Source: Paraescarpia echinospica
Lineage: Eukaryota > Annelida > Polychaeta > Sabellida > Siboglinidae
Length of the DNA: 64,000 nt
Reading direction: 5' to 3'
NCBI GenBank assembly: GCA_020002185.1
Contig: CM034533.1
Coordinates: forward strand, 37,492,219 to 37,556,218
The notes beneath the pieces are model-generated. The model did not search any database. It saw only the letters and a program-made list of their open reading frames with translations, and was not told the origin of the DNA. How positions within the stretch are numbered: the stretch's first letter is position 1; every line of letters starts with the position of its first letter. Positions 26,049-38,628 of the stretch are shown here, piece by piece. The position numbers were made by a program, and so were the translations under genes.

Positions 26049-28605
26049 GTATTACTGCGCGGCAGTAACAGCCAGTAACACTGCACAGCAGTAACAACAA
26101 ATAACACTGCACAACAGTAACAGTCAGTGACACTGCACAACAATAACAACAAATAACACTGCACAACAGTAACAGTCAGTGACACTGCACAACAATAACA
26201 ACAAATAACACTGCACAACAGTAACAGTCAGTGACACTGCACAACAATAACAACAAATAACACTGCACAACAGTAACAGTCAGTGACACTGCACAACAAT
26301 AACAACAAATAACACTGCACAACAGTAACAGTCAGTGACACTGCACAACAATAACAACAAATAACACTGCACAACAGTAACAGTCAGTGACATTGCACAA
26401 CAATAACAACAAATAACACTGCACAACAGTAACAGTCAGTGACACTGCACAACAATAACAACAAATAACACTGCACAACAGTAACAGTCAGTGACACTGC
26501 ACAACAATAACAACAAATAACACTGCACAACAGTAACAGTCAGTGACACTGCACAACAATAACAACAAATAACACTGCACAACAGTAACAGTCAGTGACA
26601 CTGCACAACAATAACAACAAATAACACTGCACAACAGTAACAGTCAGTGACACTGCACAACAATAACAACAAATAACACTGCACAACAGTAACAGTCAGT
26701 GACATTGCACAACAATAACAACAAATAACACTGCACAACAGTAACAGTCTGTGACATTGCACAACCATTACAACAAGTAACATTGCACAACAGTAACAGT
26801 CTGTGACATTGCACAACAATAACAACAAGTAACACTGCACAACAGTAACAGTCAGTAAAATTGCACAACAATAACAACAAATAACACTGCACAACAGTAA
26901 CAGTCAGTAAAATTGCACAACAATAACAACAAATAACACTGCACAACAGTAGCAGTCAGTGACATTGCACAACCATTACAACAAGTAACATTGCACAACA
27001 GTAACAGTCTGTGACATTGCACAACAATAACAACAAGTAACATTGCACAATAGTACCAGACAGTAACACTGCACAACAATAACAACAAATAACACTGCAC
27101 AACAGTAACAGTCAGTAAAATTGCACAACAATAACAACAAATAACATTGAACAACAGTAACAGTAAGTAAAATTGCACAACAATAACAACAAATAACACT
27201 GCACAACAGTAACAGTCAGTGACATTGCACAACAATAACAACAAGTGACATTGCACAATGGTAACGGTCAGTAGAATTGCACAACAATAACAACAAGTGA
27301 CATTGCACAACAGTAACAGTCAGTGACATTGCACAACAATAACAACAACTAACATTGCACAATAGTACCAGACAGTAACATTGCACAACAATTACAACAA
27401 GTAACATTGCACAACAAGTAACAATCAGTGACATTGCACAACAGTAACAACAAGTAACATTGCATAACAGTAACAGTCAGTGACATTGCACAACAATAAC
27501 AACAAGTAACATTGCACAACAGTAACAGTCTGTGACATTGCACAACAATAACAACAAGTAACATTGCACAATAGTACCAGACAGTAACATTGCACAACAA
27601 TTACATCAAGTGACATTGCACAACAGTAACAGTCAGTGACATTGCACAATAATTACAACAAGTGACATTGCACAACAGTAACAGTCAGTGACATTGCACA
27701 ATAATTACAACAAGTAACACTGCACAACAGTAACAATCAGTGACATTGCACAACAGTAACAACAAGTAACATTGCATAACAGTAACAGTCAGTGACATTG
27801 CACAACAGTAACAACAAGTAACACTGCACAACAGTAACAATCAGTGACATTGCACAACAGTAACAACAAGTAACATTGCACAACAGTAACAGTCAGTAAC
27901 ATTGCACAACAGTAACAACAAGTAACACTGCACAACAGTAAACAATCAGTGACATTGCACAACAGTAACAACAAGTAACACTGCACAACAGTAACAGTCA
28001 TTGACATTGCACAACAGTAACAACAAGTAACATTGCACAACCGTAACAATCAGTGACACTGCACAACAGTAACAACTAGTAACACTGCACAACAGTAACA
28101 GTCAGTGACATTGCACAACAGTAACAACAAGTAACACTGCACAACAGTAACAGTCAGTGACATTGCACAACAGTAACAACAAGTAACATTGCACAACAAT
28201 TACAAAAAGTGACATTGCACAACAGTAACAGTCAGTGACATTGCACAATAATTACAACAAGTAACATTGCACAACAGTAACAGTCAGTGACATTGCACAA
28301 CAGTAACAACAAGTAACATTGCACAACAGTAACAGTCAGTGACATTGCACAACAGTAACAACAAGTAACATTGCACAACAATTACAAAAAGTGACATTGC
28401 ACAACAGTAACAGTCAGTGACATTGCACAATAATTACAACAAGTAACATTGCACAACAGTAACAGTCAGTGACATTGCACAACAGTAACAACAAGTAACA
28501 TTGCACAACAGTAACAGTCAGTGACATTGCACAACAGTAACAACAGGTAACATTGCACAACAGTAACAGTCAGTGACATTGCACAACAGTACCAGACAGT
28601 AGCAA
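26049..28605. repeat. 26-bp minisatellite organised as 52-bp dimers
   Basis: Roughly 98 monomers of 26 bp alternate between two types. Type A contains GCACAACAGTAACAGTCAGT. Type B contains GCACAACAATAACAACAAAT, or CAGTAACAACAAGT in the right half. Dimers from about 26130 to 26700 are almost identical and carry CACTGCAC. From about 26750 onward units mostly carry CATTGCAC and vary more, with ATTACAACAAGT, TACCAGACAGT and TACAAAAAGT variants. Cysteine-rich open frames on the minus strand arise because the unit has few stop codons; they are not genes. Confidence 0.95.
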
Positions 28606-28639
28606 ACACAAATTGCAGCAGTGAATGAAACAGGATCCC

Positions 28640-30035
28640 ACGATTGGTGAAAATATATCAAAAAATAATGGGACTTAAGGCAAATGACAATTCGTGCATG
28701 CCCGGCCTCGCTAACAAAACAACGGACGGTGATTGTGGTTCATCAGCCAACAGAATGAACGAGTTTTTTTGTATATCTGTAAGTGAACATTTATCTCATT
28801 TAAATAAAGATAATCAATTATTTACAGCAAATGATGAATTGCCAAACCAGTATGTCATCAGTGTTATGAAAACTCTCGAAGCATTACAGAATGTTAAGGT
28901 GAACAAAGCCACACGGTCTGATAGCGTTCCTGTTTGGGTGATATGAAATCACGCAGACGTCCTCGCTCCTCCATTAACTTGTTTTAATAAATCACTGCGA
29001 GAAGGAGTGTTTCCTGTGGAATGGAAAATGGCGAACGTAATTCCGTTGCCAAAAACAAACCCTCCTATGTCGATTGAAAAGGACACTAGACCAATACCAC
29101 TAATTCTAATAGCTGCTAACGTGTTTCAGTCAATCGTAATGAAATGGGTGGATAAAAAAATTGAAGGAAAAATAGATTCTAAGCAATTTGGTGGAATTGG
29201 TGGAACATCTACAACAGACGTTCTCGTTGAAATGGTACATATGTGGTATGAAGCGACTGATTAACTGGATTCTTATATCCAAGTTGTCATGCTAGATTTC
29301 AGCAAAGCGTTTGAAGTCATAAAGCATCATTTGTTACTTGAAAAACTATAATTGTATGGATGTAGATCAAGTAGACAATGCCAAACTTCTAGGTGTTACA
29401 ATTTCAAATATTCTTACATGGAATAAACATATGGAGAATGTTGTGAAAAAGGCTGGGGAACGATTATACATAATATATCATTTAAAACGAGCTGGAATTA
29501 GCCAGAATGACCTGCTGACTGTATAGTTATGTCAGCGTTGTGATACCGGTACTTGAATATGCATGCCACGTGTGGCATACTAATTTACATCAATACTTGT
29601 CAGACAATATTGAAATGATACAGAAAAGAGTACTAAAAAGCATTTTCCCGGTACAAGTTATGCTGAAATACTTAGTTATGTTGGCCTACAGACTTTGAAA
29701 GAAAGTATATTTTCTGTGTAAAAAATATTTCAACAAGATGAATTAGCACACACAAATGAAATCATATTCTACCTGAAAACGACACACCAATTATGATATA
29801 AAAGGGAGTAATATGTACCCATTGCCAAGAACCAGGACGAACAGATATCGTAACTTTTTAATACCATAGGGGTTATACAACTGACAACAAACATTAAATA
29901 GCAGAAAGAAAATTGTATTATTGATGTGTATCGTTTCACTGTAATAATTGTATTCTTTTATTCACTGTATAATGAGAATCCAACTCAGCTGAGTTGCTAA
30001 TAAAACAGGTTGTATCTTATCTTATCGTGTCTTAT
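28640..30035 (+). mobile_element. Decayed LINE with part of a reverse transcriptase
   Basis: Frames at 28644-28946 and 29007-29264 encode the start of a non-LTR reverse transcriptase: thumb/finger region, then GVFPVEWKMANVIPLPK, QFGGIGGTSTTDVL and, after a stop, MLDFSKAF (palm A). Sequence then jumps to NAKLLGVTISNILTWNKHM at 29338 and to the tail LEYACHVWHTNLHQYLSDN. The catalytic YADD segment is absent, which implies an internal deletion of well over 100 codons. The 3' end is a TTATC-type tail (about 30014-30038). It starts within 40 bp of the minisatellite end. The clade is uncertain. Confidence 0.85.
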
Positions 30036-31364
30036 CTTATAGGAGTATCATCCAGTAACACCGCCGCATATGTGTTGGCATTTTCTTATATACACGCAAC
30101 ATCGGTATATCTCGGGGGAGAGTACGTCTACCAAAATGCCAGCCAAAGAATATATTTCTGTCTACGCATAAATAGTACAGTCGTGAAGCATAAAATAATC
30201 ATCTACGACATAACAAAGCAAACTATGGTCATCGTTTTGCAGTAAGCTTGAAGAAAAAGCCCTGTAATTTATCAAGCATACTCGGCCTGATTTCGCAACA
30301 TCTTGGCGACTCCATCGATCAAACACGCTTTTAAAAAAGCCCCACCCACACGCAGTAAACAAGCTTTTCACAATATCGTCACTCCGTGTGTGAAACGACG
30401 AAACGAAAACGACCACTTCCGGTTTGACAACAATTCGATGAGAAATGCGCACTTCACACCAGAGCCGGTTAATCACCACACTTGATATACTCGTGGTTGC
30501 GGTCATTCACGTGACAACCACGGCTGGGTGAAGATTCTCCAGTCGGGAGCCATGGCCCCACAGTCCCACGCCCCCTCCCCTTCTGAAGATCTCCAGATAC
30601 ACCGAGTCAGCGGAATGTATTGCCGCCAAGCCCCCGAATGTATAAATTTAGCGGACGCCCACGTTGTTTACCGGGTCCTACATCTCGCATGTCAGACTGA
30701 CATCGTTTGACCGTTGTACTGCTATATGTAAGCACTAATAAAAAATATTAGCGAAAACACCCGAATAAGTATCACCAATAACCAATTTGTTGAGGTGCCA
30801 ATTCCCCTGCATTTTTATTCACCATATGTGGTTCCATGTCCTCTCGGAGCGAGTTGGATCGTCCTTCATCTCCGTCTTCTAATTGCTTCTTAATACCTCG
30901 GCCAACTTCGTGTCTACGTCCTGCTCTACTTTTATAATTTTGTATTACACGTGTACGTCGTTTTGTTAATTTTATAAATAAGTTCACATCATATTAATAT
31001 TATGTTTTTATTCATCTTAACATTTTGTAAACGGCGCCATACACAATGCATAAAACAGTATCTTTGAGACATGCATTTTAAAGAAATACAGCTGTATCCG
31101 TAATGTGGCAGGAATAATACACGCACGCATGCACGCATGCACGCATGCACGCATGCACGCAGCACATAAACAACATAATTCATACACATAAAACGTTTTC
31201 GCTAGTTATATGTACAACAGTTTTGCGGGACATTGCGGTAATTGATATTTCTATTTCTAGTTGTTTCCAGCACTCGGCAACGTTCTATTAACTGACTAGT
31301 CTGTATATATATTGTGGTTACAATGTAATGGTCTTATGAGGTCTCATTCAATTAGCCAGCCTTT
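30036..31364. other. Unassigned sequence
   Basis: No gene recognised. A short (GCACGCAT)n microsatellite lies at about 31120-31161. Confidence 0.5.
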
Positions 31365-31634
31365 TTCAGAACATTATCACCAAACCGACCATTCTATGCT
31401 GGCACTGAGGGTGGTCACTGCCAGGGTGCTTGTCGTCCTCAGTGGTTCTTTTACGTCTCAAATTGAGACAGGACCGACATTAACGTGATCTCCGATTCAC
31501 GAGAGATACACAGTCCCCAATGTTGAGAGCCAGGTTTTTACACCAAATATACCATACATGCCGGTCCGGGTATTGAACTAGGGGCGCCGGCATGTCAGGC
31601 GGATGTGCTAACCACTACACTATCGCGCGCCCCT
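31365..31634 (-). mobile_element. tRNA-derived SINE
   Basis: Read on the minus strand, the element starts near 31634 with a tRNA-like head. An A-box-like word (TAGTGTAGTGGTTAGCAC) lies at 31605-31622 and a B-box-like word (AGTTCAATACCCGG) at 31566-31579, in the right order and spacing for an RNA polymerase III type 2 promoter. A roughly 200-bp tRNA-unrelated body follows (containing GAGACAGGACC as read on the plus strand), and its far end is hard to fix. There is no functional tRNA fold. I cannot assign the body to a named SINE domain family. Confidence 0.75.
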
Positions 31635-32391
31635 TTATATACTAGCTTTTTATAACATCTCGGTCGTTTACAAACAATATATGTATAAGATCGAGTTACT
31701 AAATGTAATCTTTCATATATTACTATTAAAGAAAAAAACATAATTTGGCGAAATCTGCCAGTTTATGTCATGTAAGTCAGGAGACCGCTGTACGGCTACA
31801 ACTGGAGAGTAAATCGTCATATTTGAAGGTGAAATGTGAATTCTTTTCTTCGGATGAAATTGGTCTGTTAAATTCCGCGAAGTATACAGTTTTTGACGGT
31901 AAATATGCCCGTTAAACAAATATTGTCATTGGACATTCTTTTTTTAAATGTTCGAAATAATGTCCTCCTCACATGTTCTGTTCAACTGCACAAAATGACA
32001 AATGGTGTTATTGTTTCAAACGGAACAGACCCCTTTCGACATATCAGAAACCATCATGCAAACTTTCAATAGAGACATTTATAAACTATATAGGCCTTAT
32101 CGCGGGATAATGTATATTAATTGCTCTATTCATTATATCATTATTTGATATAACGTAACTACGTGAATTGTATTTACGAAAACAGAAACAAAGACATTAT
32201 ATGTAAAAGCGTAGCAACTTTTGACAATAATGTACTGCATAACATTAATAAATAAATAATCGGTTCAATTTAAGCACATTCGGTCTAACTTTATAATATC
32301 AGTGTATATATTGTTGCCGAATATTTGTCAGTGCAAGACACACCAAAATATATTGGAATTCGCCTCCAGGTTCCTGAATCTAATTATAGTC
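31635..32391. other. Unassigned AT-rich sequence
   Basis: No gene or repeat recognised between the SINE and the 3' end of the CR1-like element. Confidence 0.5.
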
Positions 32392-34562
32392 GAGGAAACA
32401 AGATTTAACAAGATTTAACAAGATTGCCATCCAGATAATTAACTCTAGATGGCACGTGGACAAGGAAGCCCTTTGGCTTATCGAGAGTCCAACCCTTTTA
32501 TCTACATATATCCAGCCCTTCTGAGGTATGTGTCGATTTTATTTTAAAACATATTCACACTACTAGCTCCCACACAATCATCAGATAATCTGTTCCATTC
32601 ATTCACAGTCCTTTGTGAAAATGAGAACTTTCTCACGTCTAATCTACACTGCTCCTTTACTAATGTAACTTCATGTCCTCTAGTCTTTCTATCTTTCTTA
32701 ACTGAAAAAAACATATTTCTATCAATATTTTCATAACCATTCAATATTTTAAACACTTCTATCTGATCTCCTCTCAATCTCCTGGTCTCTAGTGTTGTTA
32801 AACCACATTCTTTTAGGCGTTTTTCATAACTAAGATCCCTCAGTTTTGGTATCATTTTAGTCGCTCTCCTCTGTACTCTTTCTAGCATATCTATGTCCTT
32901 CTTGCGGTATGGCCTCCACGCTTGTATACAATATTCTAAATGAGGCCTAACTATTGTTTTGTACAGCGGTATTATTAGTTCTTTTTCTTTATATGCTATA
33001 TTTCGCCTAATCAGTCCAAGGATTTGATTTCCTTTTGAAGCTGCAATTCCACACTGCTCTGAAACCTTCATGTCAGCACTAATTGTCAGCCCTAAGTCTT
33101 TTCTTTTACAGTAGTACTTAGTACAGTTCCCCCCATTGTATATTCTACATATTCGTTCCCATGTCCTGTGTGGAGGCATTTACATTTCCCAAAATTGAAC
33201 AACATTTGCCACTTTTCAGACCATTTGATCAACCTGTCAAGATCATCTTGTAAATGCTGTCTATCTCCATCACTTTTAATCCTTCTAAACACTTTTGTAT
33301 CATCTGCAAATTTCAACACCTTGCTAGCTATATCATCGCCCAAATCGTTTATATATATTAAGAATAATATAGGTCCCAGTACTGATCCCTGTGGAACCCC
33401 ACTCAAAACTGATTTCCAGTTTGAAGCCTCCCCATCAACAACTACCCGTTGTCTTCTGTCAATCAGCCATTTTTCTATCCAGTTAATTATACCATTTCCT
33501 ATGCCATGGGCTTTTAGTTTAAGCAGTAATCTCTGATGTGGCACTTTGTCGAAAGCTTTTTGAAAATCTAAGTAGATGATATCTACTGGTGATCCATCAT
33601 CTACCCACTTAGTGATATCTTCCAAAAAACATAACATATTTGTTAAGCATGACCTCGCTTTTAGAAACCCATGTTGAGATGGGTTTATCAAGTTATGTTT
33701 AACAAGAAAATCCACCATGTGATCTTTAATTAGTCTTTCTAATAATTTACAAATCACCGATGTTAAACTAACTGGTCTATAATTATTTGACTTGTTTCTC
33801 GAACCTTTTTTAAATAACGGTATAATGTTTGCTTCTTTCCATTCTAAAGGAACCACTCCCTCTTCTAATGACAAGTTGAAAACTGTTGCAAGCGGTATGC
33901 TAATTTGTTCTACAATTTCCACTAGTAGTTTGGGTGGAATACCATCCACTCCAGGTGATTTATTTTCCTTCATAGCCCTAATTTTCTTAGCGACCATTTC
34001 TGGGGTTACAATTAACTGTCTTAAATAGTCTGATTCTGCCCCCTTGAACTTAACCTCTGGTACTGGCAGTGAACTAGTGTTTTCTCTGGTAAACACTGAA
34101 CTAAAATACTCATTTAGGTCTTCTGCCATTAAGAATCCTTCTGATATTATATTTCCAGCACTATCTTCTAGAGGACCGACCTTATCCTGAACTTTCTGTT
34201 TGCTTCGAACATACGCATAAAAACTCTTGCTGTCATGTTTTATATTACAAGCTAATTTATGTTCATAGCTTCTCTTTGAATTTCTAATTTCAGCTGTAGC
34301 TTGATTTAGTGCTTCTTTATAAATGTTGTAATCTTCGTCATTTCCAGTACGTTTATATGACTTCCACATCATTTGTTTATACTTAATTTTTCTAATGGCT
34401 TCTTTCGATAAGTATTTCTTTCTGGTCCGTTTCCCTTGTTTTTTGAAGGGAACAAATTTATCTATGATGCACTCTATTTCATTCTTTAAGATATTCCAGC
34501 ATTCTGTTGCTGTCTTATTCTTCAGTGTATTATTCCAGTCTATCTTTGCTAAATGGCTACAA
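32392..34562 (-). mobile_element. 5'-truncated CR1-like LINE, best preserved in the window
   Basis: This minus-strand element carries nearly the whole reverse transcriptase and the C-terminal tail but no endonuclease, so it is 5' truncated at about 34562. The 3' end, read on the minus strand, finishes in short direct repeats of TTGTTAAATC (plus-strand AACAAGATTT at 32396-32424), in the position where CR1-type elements carry their short terminal repeats. The FADDTK palm box and tail motifs match the CR1 group as I know it. It ends 28 bp short of the inverted-repeat-bounded block that starts at 34590. Confidence 0.9.
32544..33179 (-). pseudogene. CR1-like reverse transcriptase, C-terminal part after frameshift
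   Basis: Continues the same polyprotein after the frameshift near 33100: DLGLTISADMK, then SASKGNQ-like and IIPLYKTIVRPHLEYC, the conserved KKDIDMLERVQRRATKMI box, LETRRLRGD and FSQRTVNEWNRL. This is the thumb/connection and C-terminal domain found in CR1/Jockey-type ORF2 proteins. A stop codon replaces the expected lysine shortly after NMF (at 32544), and the following codons (IDTYLRRAG-like) are still readable beyond it. Decay is light: one frameshift and one stop over about 690 codons. Confidence 0.9.
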
Positions 34563-34624
34563 ACGTATGTATGTATGCGGGTAAGTCTGCCGCACACCGC
34601 CCGATTGTCTACGATGCAACGCAT
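33092..34624 (-). pseudogene. CR1-like reverse transcriptase, N-terminal and palm part
   Basis: RNA-directed DNA polymerase of a non-LTR retrotransposon, which copies element RNA at a nicked chromosomal target. Visible in order: a basic linker rich in K/R, the finger motif NKSPGVDGIPPK, EWKEANIIPLFKKG, NNYRPVSLTSV, the palm A region IIYLDFQKAFDKVPH, then SGVPQGSVLGPILFLIYIND and the catalytic FADDTK. The first 20 or so codons come from the flanking repeat rather than the element, so the apparent start ATG is not the native one. The frame ends early because of a one-base change near 33095-33105 in an A-rich run. The enzyme continues in another frame. Not functional as it stands. Confidence 0.9.
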
Positions 34625-34842
34625 CTCGACCGTCGCAGTGTATATTGTCGTGTGTAATCGGGGCGGTTTGCGTTTGCTTACGACTACGATTCACTCTAGT
34701 CTTTTACGTCGAGTCAGCGGCGATCGTGGCGATTGGACATGTTATCACAGGCCTACGCGAAATGATGGTCAACGTCAAAAAAGCGCAATAGTATGTGTAA
34801 TGTTTTTTTAAATTCGTACTATATATATACATTACAAGAATA

Positions 34843-36243
34843 CAAGTCCACTTAAATCCACGAGGTAGAATATTTCAATTTTTGAAGATAATGCTAAGTA
34901 GTCAGCCTGCCATTTCTTGCGCACTGAAATGCATAGTGGGACGTTTTGTTTAGTCTGTATGCCTTCTCTGCTTTTACAAAAAAATCATAAAAATGATGTA
35001 TAGAGTTAGCAAGGTTGTTGTGTTCAATGATGCACAACATTATGTAATTTTACAATACTTCTAAACGATGGGAAGTCGCTTCGGGTTATTTTTAATTATA
35101 TTGAAATTTAGGGGAATCGGTTAATTTTAGGTGTATGCCTAATTTGATTTGCTCATTTGAAGCAAATGTTGAATACCACGAGCAAGGTAGTTGGTTGGTC
35201 TGTTCAGTGATCCGTTAAATATAACTGAAATATACTGTACAATCACAGCTAAACAGACTTGCAAATAATTGCTATAGACTGGCAGAGATACATTTGTTAT
35301 GTACGGACACATGCACAACGTACTGTTCAATCTAAAAAACTGCAGTTATAATTGTGTTGTATGTTTAGATGTACAGCATGACTAAATTGGCACGGCACAA
35401 GTCCACCTAAATTTAAGCAGTAAACATTGTGATAATAATTAAACGTGGCGGAAAATCACTCAGGGTTCCTTTATTCACATTGAAATATAGGGGAAACGCT
35501 TGATTTAGGCTGCATTACCTATGTTCTTGGCAGAGTTCATACAAATGATGTAGGCGACTTGTAAGGTTTTTGATTTGGCTATTCAGCGATCCACAACATA
35601 TAACTACATTTGCTATGATCAGTACATCTGGGAGTCTTCTAAACATATTCTTCCTTCTAAACGTAATATTATTTGCAAATAATCTCGTTTGACCACTCGA
35701 GCCACATTTCTTTTGGAAGAACACGTATAATATGTTTTCCAAGCTCAAACAAATAGCAGTTGTAATTATGAGGTATTTATACGCGTACCTTATATGCCTA
35801 TATCACGAGAACAAAAGTCCGCCCGAAACCATGTGATGAACATAGCTGGTTTGATAAGAATTAAAATGTTGGAAAGTTGCAGCAGGCGACCTTTTCACAT
35901 TGATACGTATATATAGGGGGGAACATTTGGTTAGGTTGTATAACTTATATTCTTTGCACAATTCAAAAACTCGATGCACACCACTCGCAATGGTATTACT
36001 TCGTTTGATCAATGAGCTGAGCTAAATGTTACCGCATTGAACAGTATTGGCAACAGTCGTCTTCTAAAAATATTGCAAATAATAAAGGTGCTCGTGCAAC
36101 ATTTGTTTTCAAAGGACACATATTGTAATCATAAACTACATTATCAACTTAAACAAATTGTAATTGCGATGTATTTTTTAATTTGTACTAAGCCTAATTT
36201 ACCAAGTCAAAAGTACGCCTACATTTTCGACTTGATTTGTTGG
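34843..36243. repeat. Diverged tandem repeats of roughly 400-550 bp
   Basis: Units beginning with an AAGTCCRCCTAAAT-like word start at about 34843, 35399, 35811 and 36209, and again in the second half at 38308 and 38988. Each unit has the same order of landmarks: a TGGAAG-TCACTGCGGG-like box, an ATTGAAATATAGGGG-like box, a TTTGCACAATTCA-like box, a CAATGATGCACAAC-like box and, in some, TTTCAAAGGACACATATTG. Divergence between units is high, so the array is old. No coding function is supported. Confidence 0.6.
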
Positions 36244-37575
36244 TAATTACCATAACAAGTGGAAGGTCACTGCGGACCACCTTTTGTAATTACCATAACA
36301 AGTGGAAGATCACTGCGGACCACCTTTTGTAATTACCATAACAAGTGGAAGGTCACTGCGGACCACCTTTTGTAATTACCATAACAAGTGGAAGGTCACT
36401 GCGAACCACCTTTTGTAATTACCATAAAAAGTGGAAGGTCACTGCGAACCACCTTTTGTAATTACCATAACAAGTGGAAGGTCACTGCGGACCACCTTTT
36501 GTAATTACCATAACAAGTGGAAGGTCACTGCGGACCACCTTTTGTAATTACCATAACAAGTGGAAGGTCACTGCGGACAACATTTTGTAATTACCATAAC
36601 AAGTGGAAGGTCACTGCGGACAACCTTTTGTAACTACCATAACAAGTGGAAGGTCACTGCGGACCACCTTTTGTAATTACCATAACAAGTGGAAGGTCAC
36701 TGCGGACCACCTTTTGTAATTACCATAACAAGTGGAAGATCACTGCGGGCCACCTTTTGTAATTACCATAACAAGTGGAAGGTCACTGCGGGTCACCTTT
36801 TGTAATTACCATAACAAGTGGAAGGTCACTGCGGACAACCTTTTGTAATTACCATAACAAGTGGAAGGTCATTGCGGACCACCTTTTGTAATTACCATAA
36901 AAAGTGGAAGGTCACTGCGGACAACCTTTTGTAATTACCATAACAAGTGGAAGGTCACTGCGGACCACCTTTTGTAATTACCATAACAAGTGGAAGGTCA
37001 CTGCGGACCACCTTTTGTAATTACCATAACAAGTGGAAGGTCACTGCGGACAACCTTTTGTAATTACCATAACAAGTGGAAGGTCACTGCGGACCACCTT
37101 TTGTAACTACCATAACAAGTGGAAGGTCACTGCGGACCACCTTTTGTAATTACCATAACAAGTGGAAGGTCACTGCGGACCACCTTTTGTAATTACCATA
37201 ACAAGTGGAAGGTCACTGCGGACCACCTTTTGTAATTACCATAACAAGTGGAAGATCACTGCGGGCCACCTTTTGTAATTACCATAACAAGTGGAAGGTC
37301 ACTGCGGGCCACCTTTTGTAATTACCATAACAAGTGGAAGGTCACTGCGGACCACCTTTTGTAATTACCATAACAAGTGGAAGGTCACTGCGGACCACCT
37401 TTTGTAATTACCATAACAAGTGGGAGATCACTGCGGGCCACCTTTTGTAATTACCATAACAAGTGGAAGATCACTGCGGGCCACCTTTTGTAATTACCAT
37501 AACAAGGGGAAGATCACTGCGGGCCACCTTTTGTAATTACCATAACAAGTGGAAGGTCACTGCGGACCACCTTTT
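36244..37575. repeat. 43-bp minisatellite, about 31 copies
   Basis: Tandem 43-bp units built around TAATTACCATAACAAGTGGA, then GGTCACTGCGGACCACCTTT. Copies are near identical; common variants are AAGATCACTGCGGGCC and GCGGACAACC. The unit corresponds to a single segment of the paralogous locus at 39025-39068, where the same left and right flanks are joined by one monomer. The array is therefore a local amplification and much younger than the surrounding duplication. Confidence 0.95.
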
Positions 37576-38307
37576 CACATTTAAATTTGATGTACACGCT
37601 TTTTACAGGCAGCAAAACGTAATCTTTTTGCACATTTCATATAAATTAACGTTGGCATGAGAACTAATGCTTCTATGTAATGATCTATTATTAATGTAAT
37701 TATGTTGAATAGTGAGGTTTGAATCGCCATCTAAGCAGATTTTTAAATAATCACAATCCAGCTACAACTTTTCAAAGGACATAACACATAATATGATAGT
37801 TTTTAATGGCAATTTTCCCTTCGCTGCGTCACAACTAACTAGGAAGTTACGTGTGTACGCATTAGCAGTGAAGTGTTCTAGAATCTAGATTAAGTTGGTG
37901 TATCCAATAATAGTAACATTTATGGTGAATATCTGAATAACGCTAGGTTTATAATATCCAGTTTTGAACAATCGTAGCGGTGTGCGGCGATCAGTCGTAG
38001 GTCAGTCACAAGCTTACGATCATATGCGATTGGGCTACGACGGTCGAGATGCGTCGCAGCATAAACAATCGGACAGTGTCAATTACGTCGAGTCAGCGGC
38101 AATCGTGGCGACTGGACATGTCCAATCGGCACGACTGACGTTGACTGGCAATCTTTAACAATCGAGCGGTGTGTGGTACTTCCCGACTGCGATTTTCGAA
38201 TCGTAAGGAATTAGCCAATCTAATCCAATTATTACAGGCCTACGCAAAATTGCAATAGTATGTATCATGTTTTTAAAATTCGTACTATATGTCTACATTA
38301 TAAAGTA
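37576..38307. repeat. Right part of paralogous half 1 and junction to half 2
   Basis: From 37576 to about 38066 this is a clear paralogue of 39069-39545; the words TTTGAATCGCCATCTAA, GCTGCGTCACA and CGACGGTCGAGATGCGTCG are shared. From about 38070 to 38307 it resembles 34700-34860, with GTCGAGTCAGCGGC and CAGGCCTACGC shared, marking the start of the second half. No gene is present. Confidence 0.65.
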
Positions 38308-38580
38308 AAAGTTCACCTAAATCCACGAAGTGGAATACTTCCATTTTTGAAGGTAATGGTAAGTAGTCAGAGGTCGCTGCGGGTCATTTCTTGCGCATTT
38401 AAATGCATGGGGGGGCGCTTTACTTAGTATGTATAGCTTCTCTGTTTTTATATAAATGATAAAAGTGATGTATAGAGTTAGCAAGGTTTTTATGTTCAAT
38501 GATGCATAACATTATGTAATTTTACATGACTTTGTGAATGACGGGAAGTCGTTTCGGTTTTCAAGTCGTTATATTGAAAT

Positions 38581-38628
38581 GCAGGGGAATCTGTGTATAT
38601 ATATATATATATACACAGATTCCCCTGC
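38581..38628. repeat. 48-bp perfect palindrome
   Basis: The 24-base arm GCAGGGGAATCTGTGTATAT+ATAT is followed immediately by its exact reverse complement, with no spacer. The corresponding place in the first half (about 35108) has only one arm start (AGGGGAATC) and then different sequence, so the palindrome is specific to this copy. Confidence 0.95.

Noticed and set aside
26592..28049. Cysteine-rich repeat protein on the minus strand
   Set aside because: The 26/52-bp satellite lacks stops in several frames. There is no start context, no conserved frame and no intron signals, and variants change the peptide freely.
31560..31634. Functional tRNA gene on the minus strand
   Set aside because: Promoter boxes are present, but the cloverleaf pairs poorly and the sequence continues into a SINE body.
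33168..34811. Plus-strand frames across the CR1-like element
   Set aside because: Antisense shadows of the minus-strand reverse transcriptase.
36244..37575. CRISPR-like array at the 43-bp repeat
   Set aside because: Units are contiguous with no unique spacers, and the surrounding DNA is eukaryotic.
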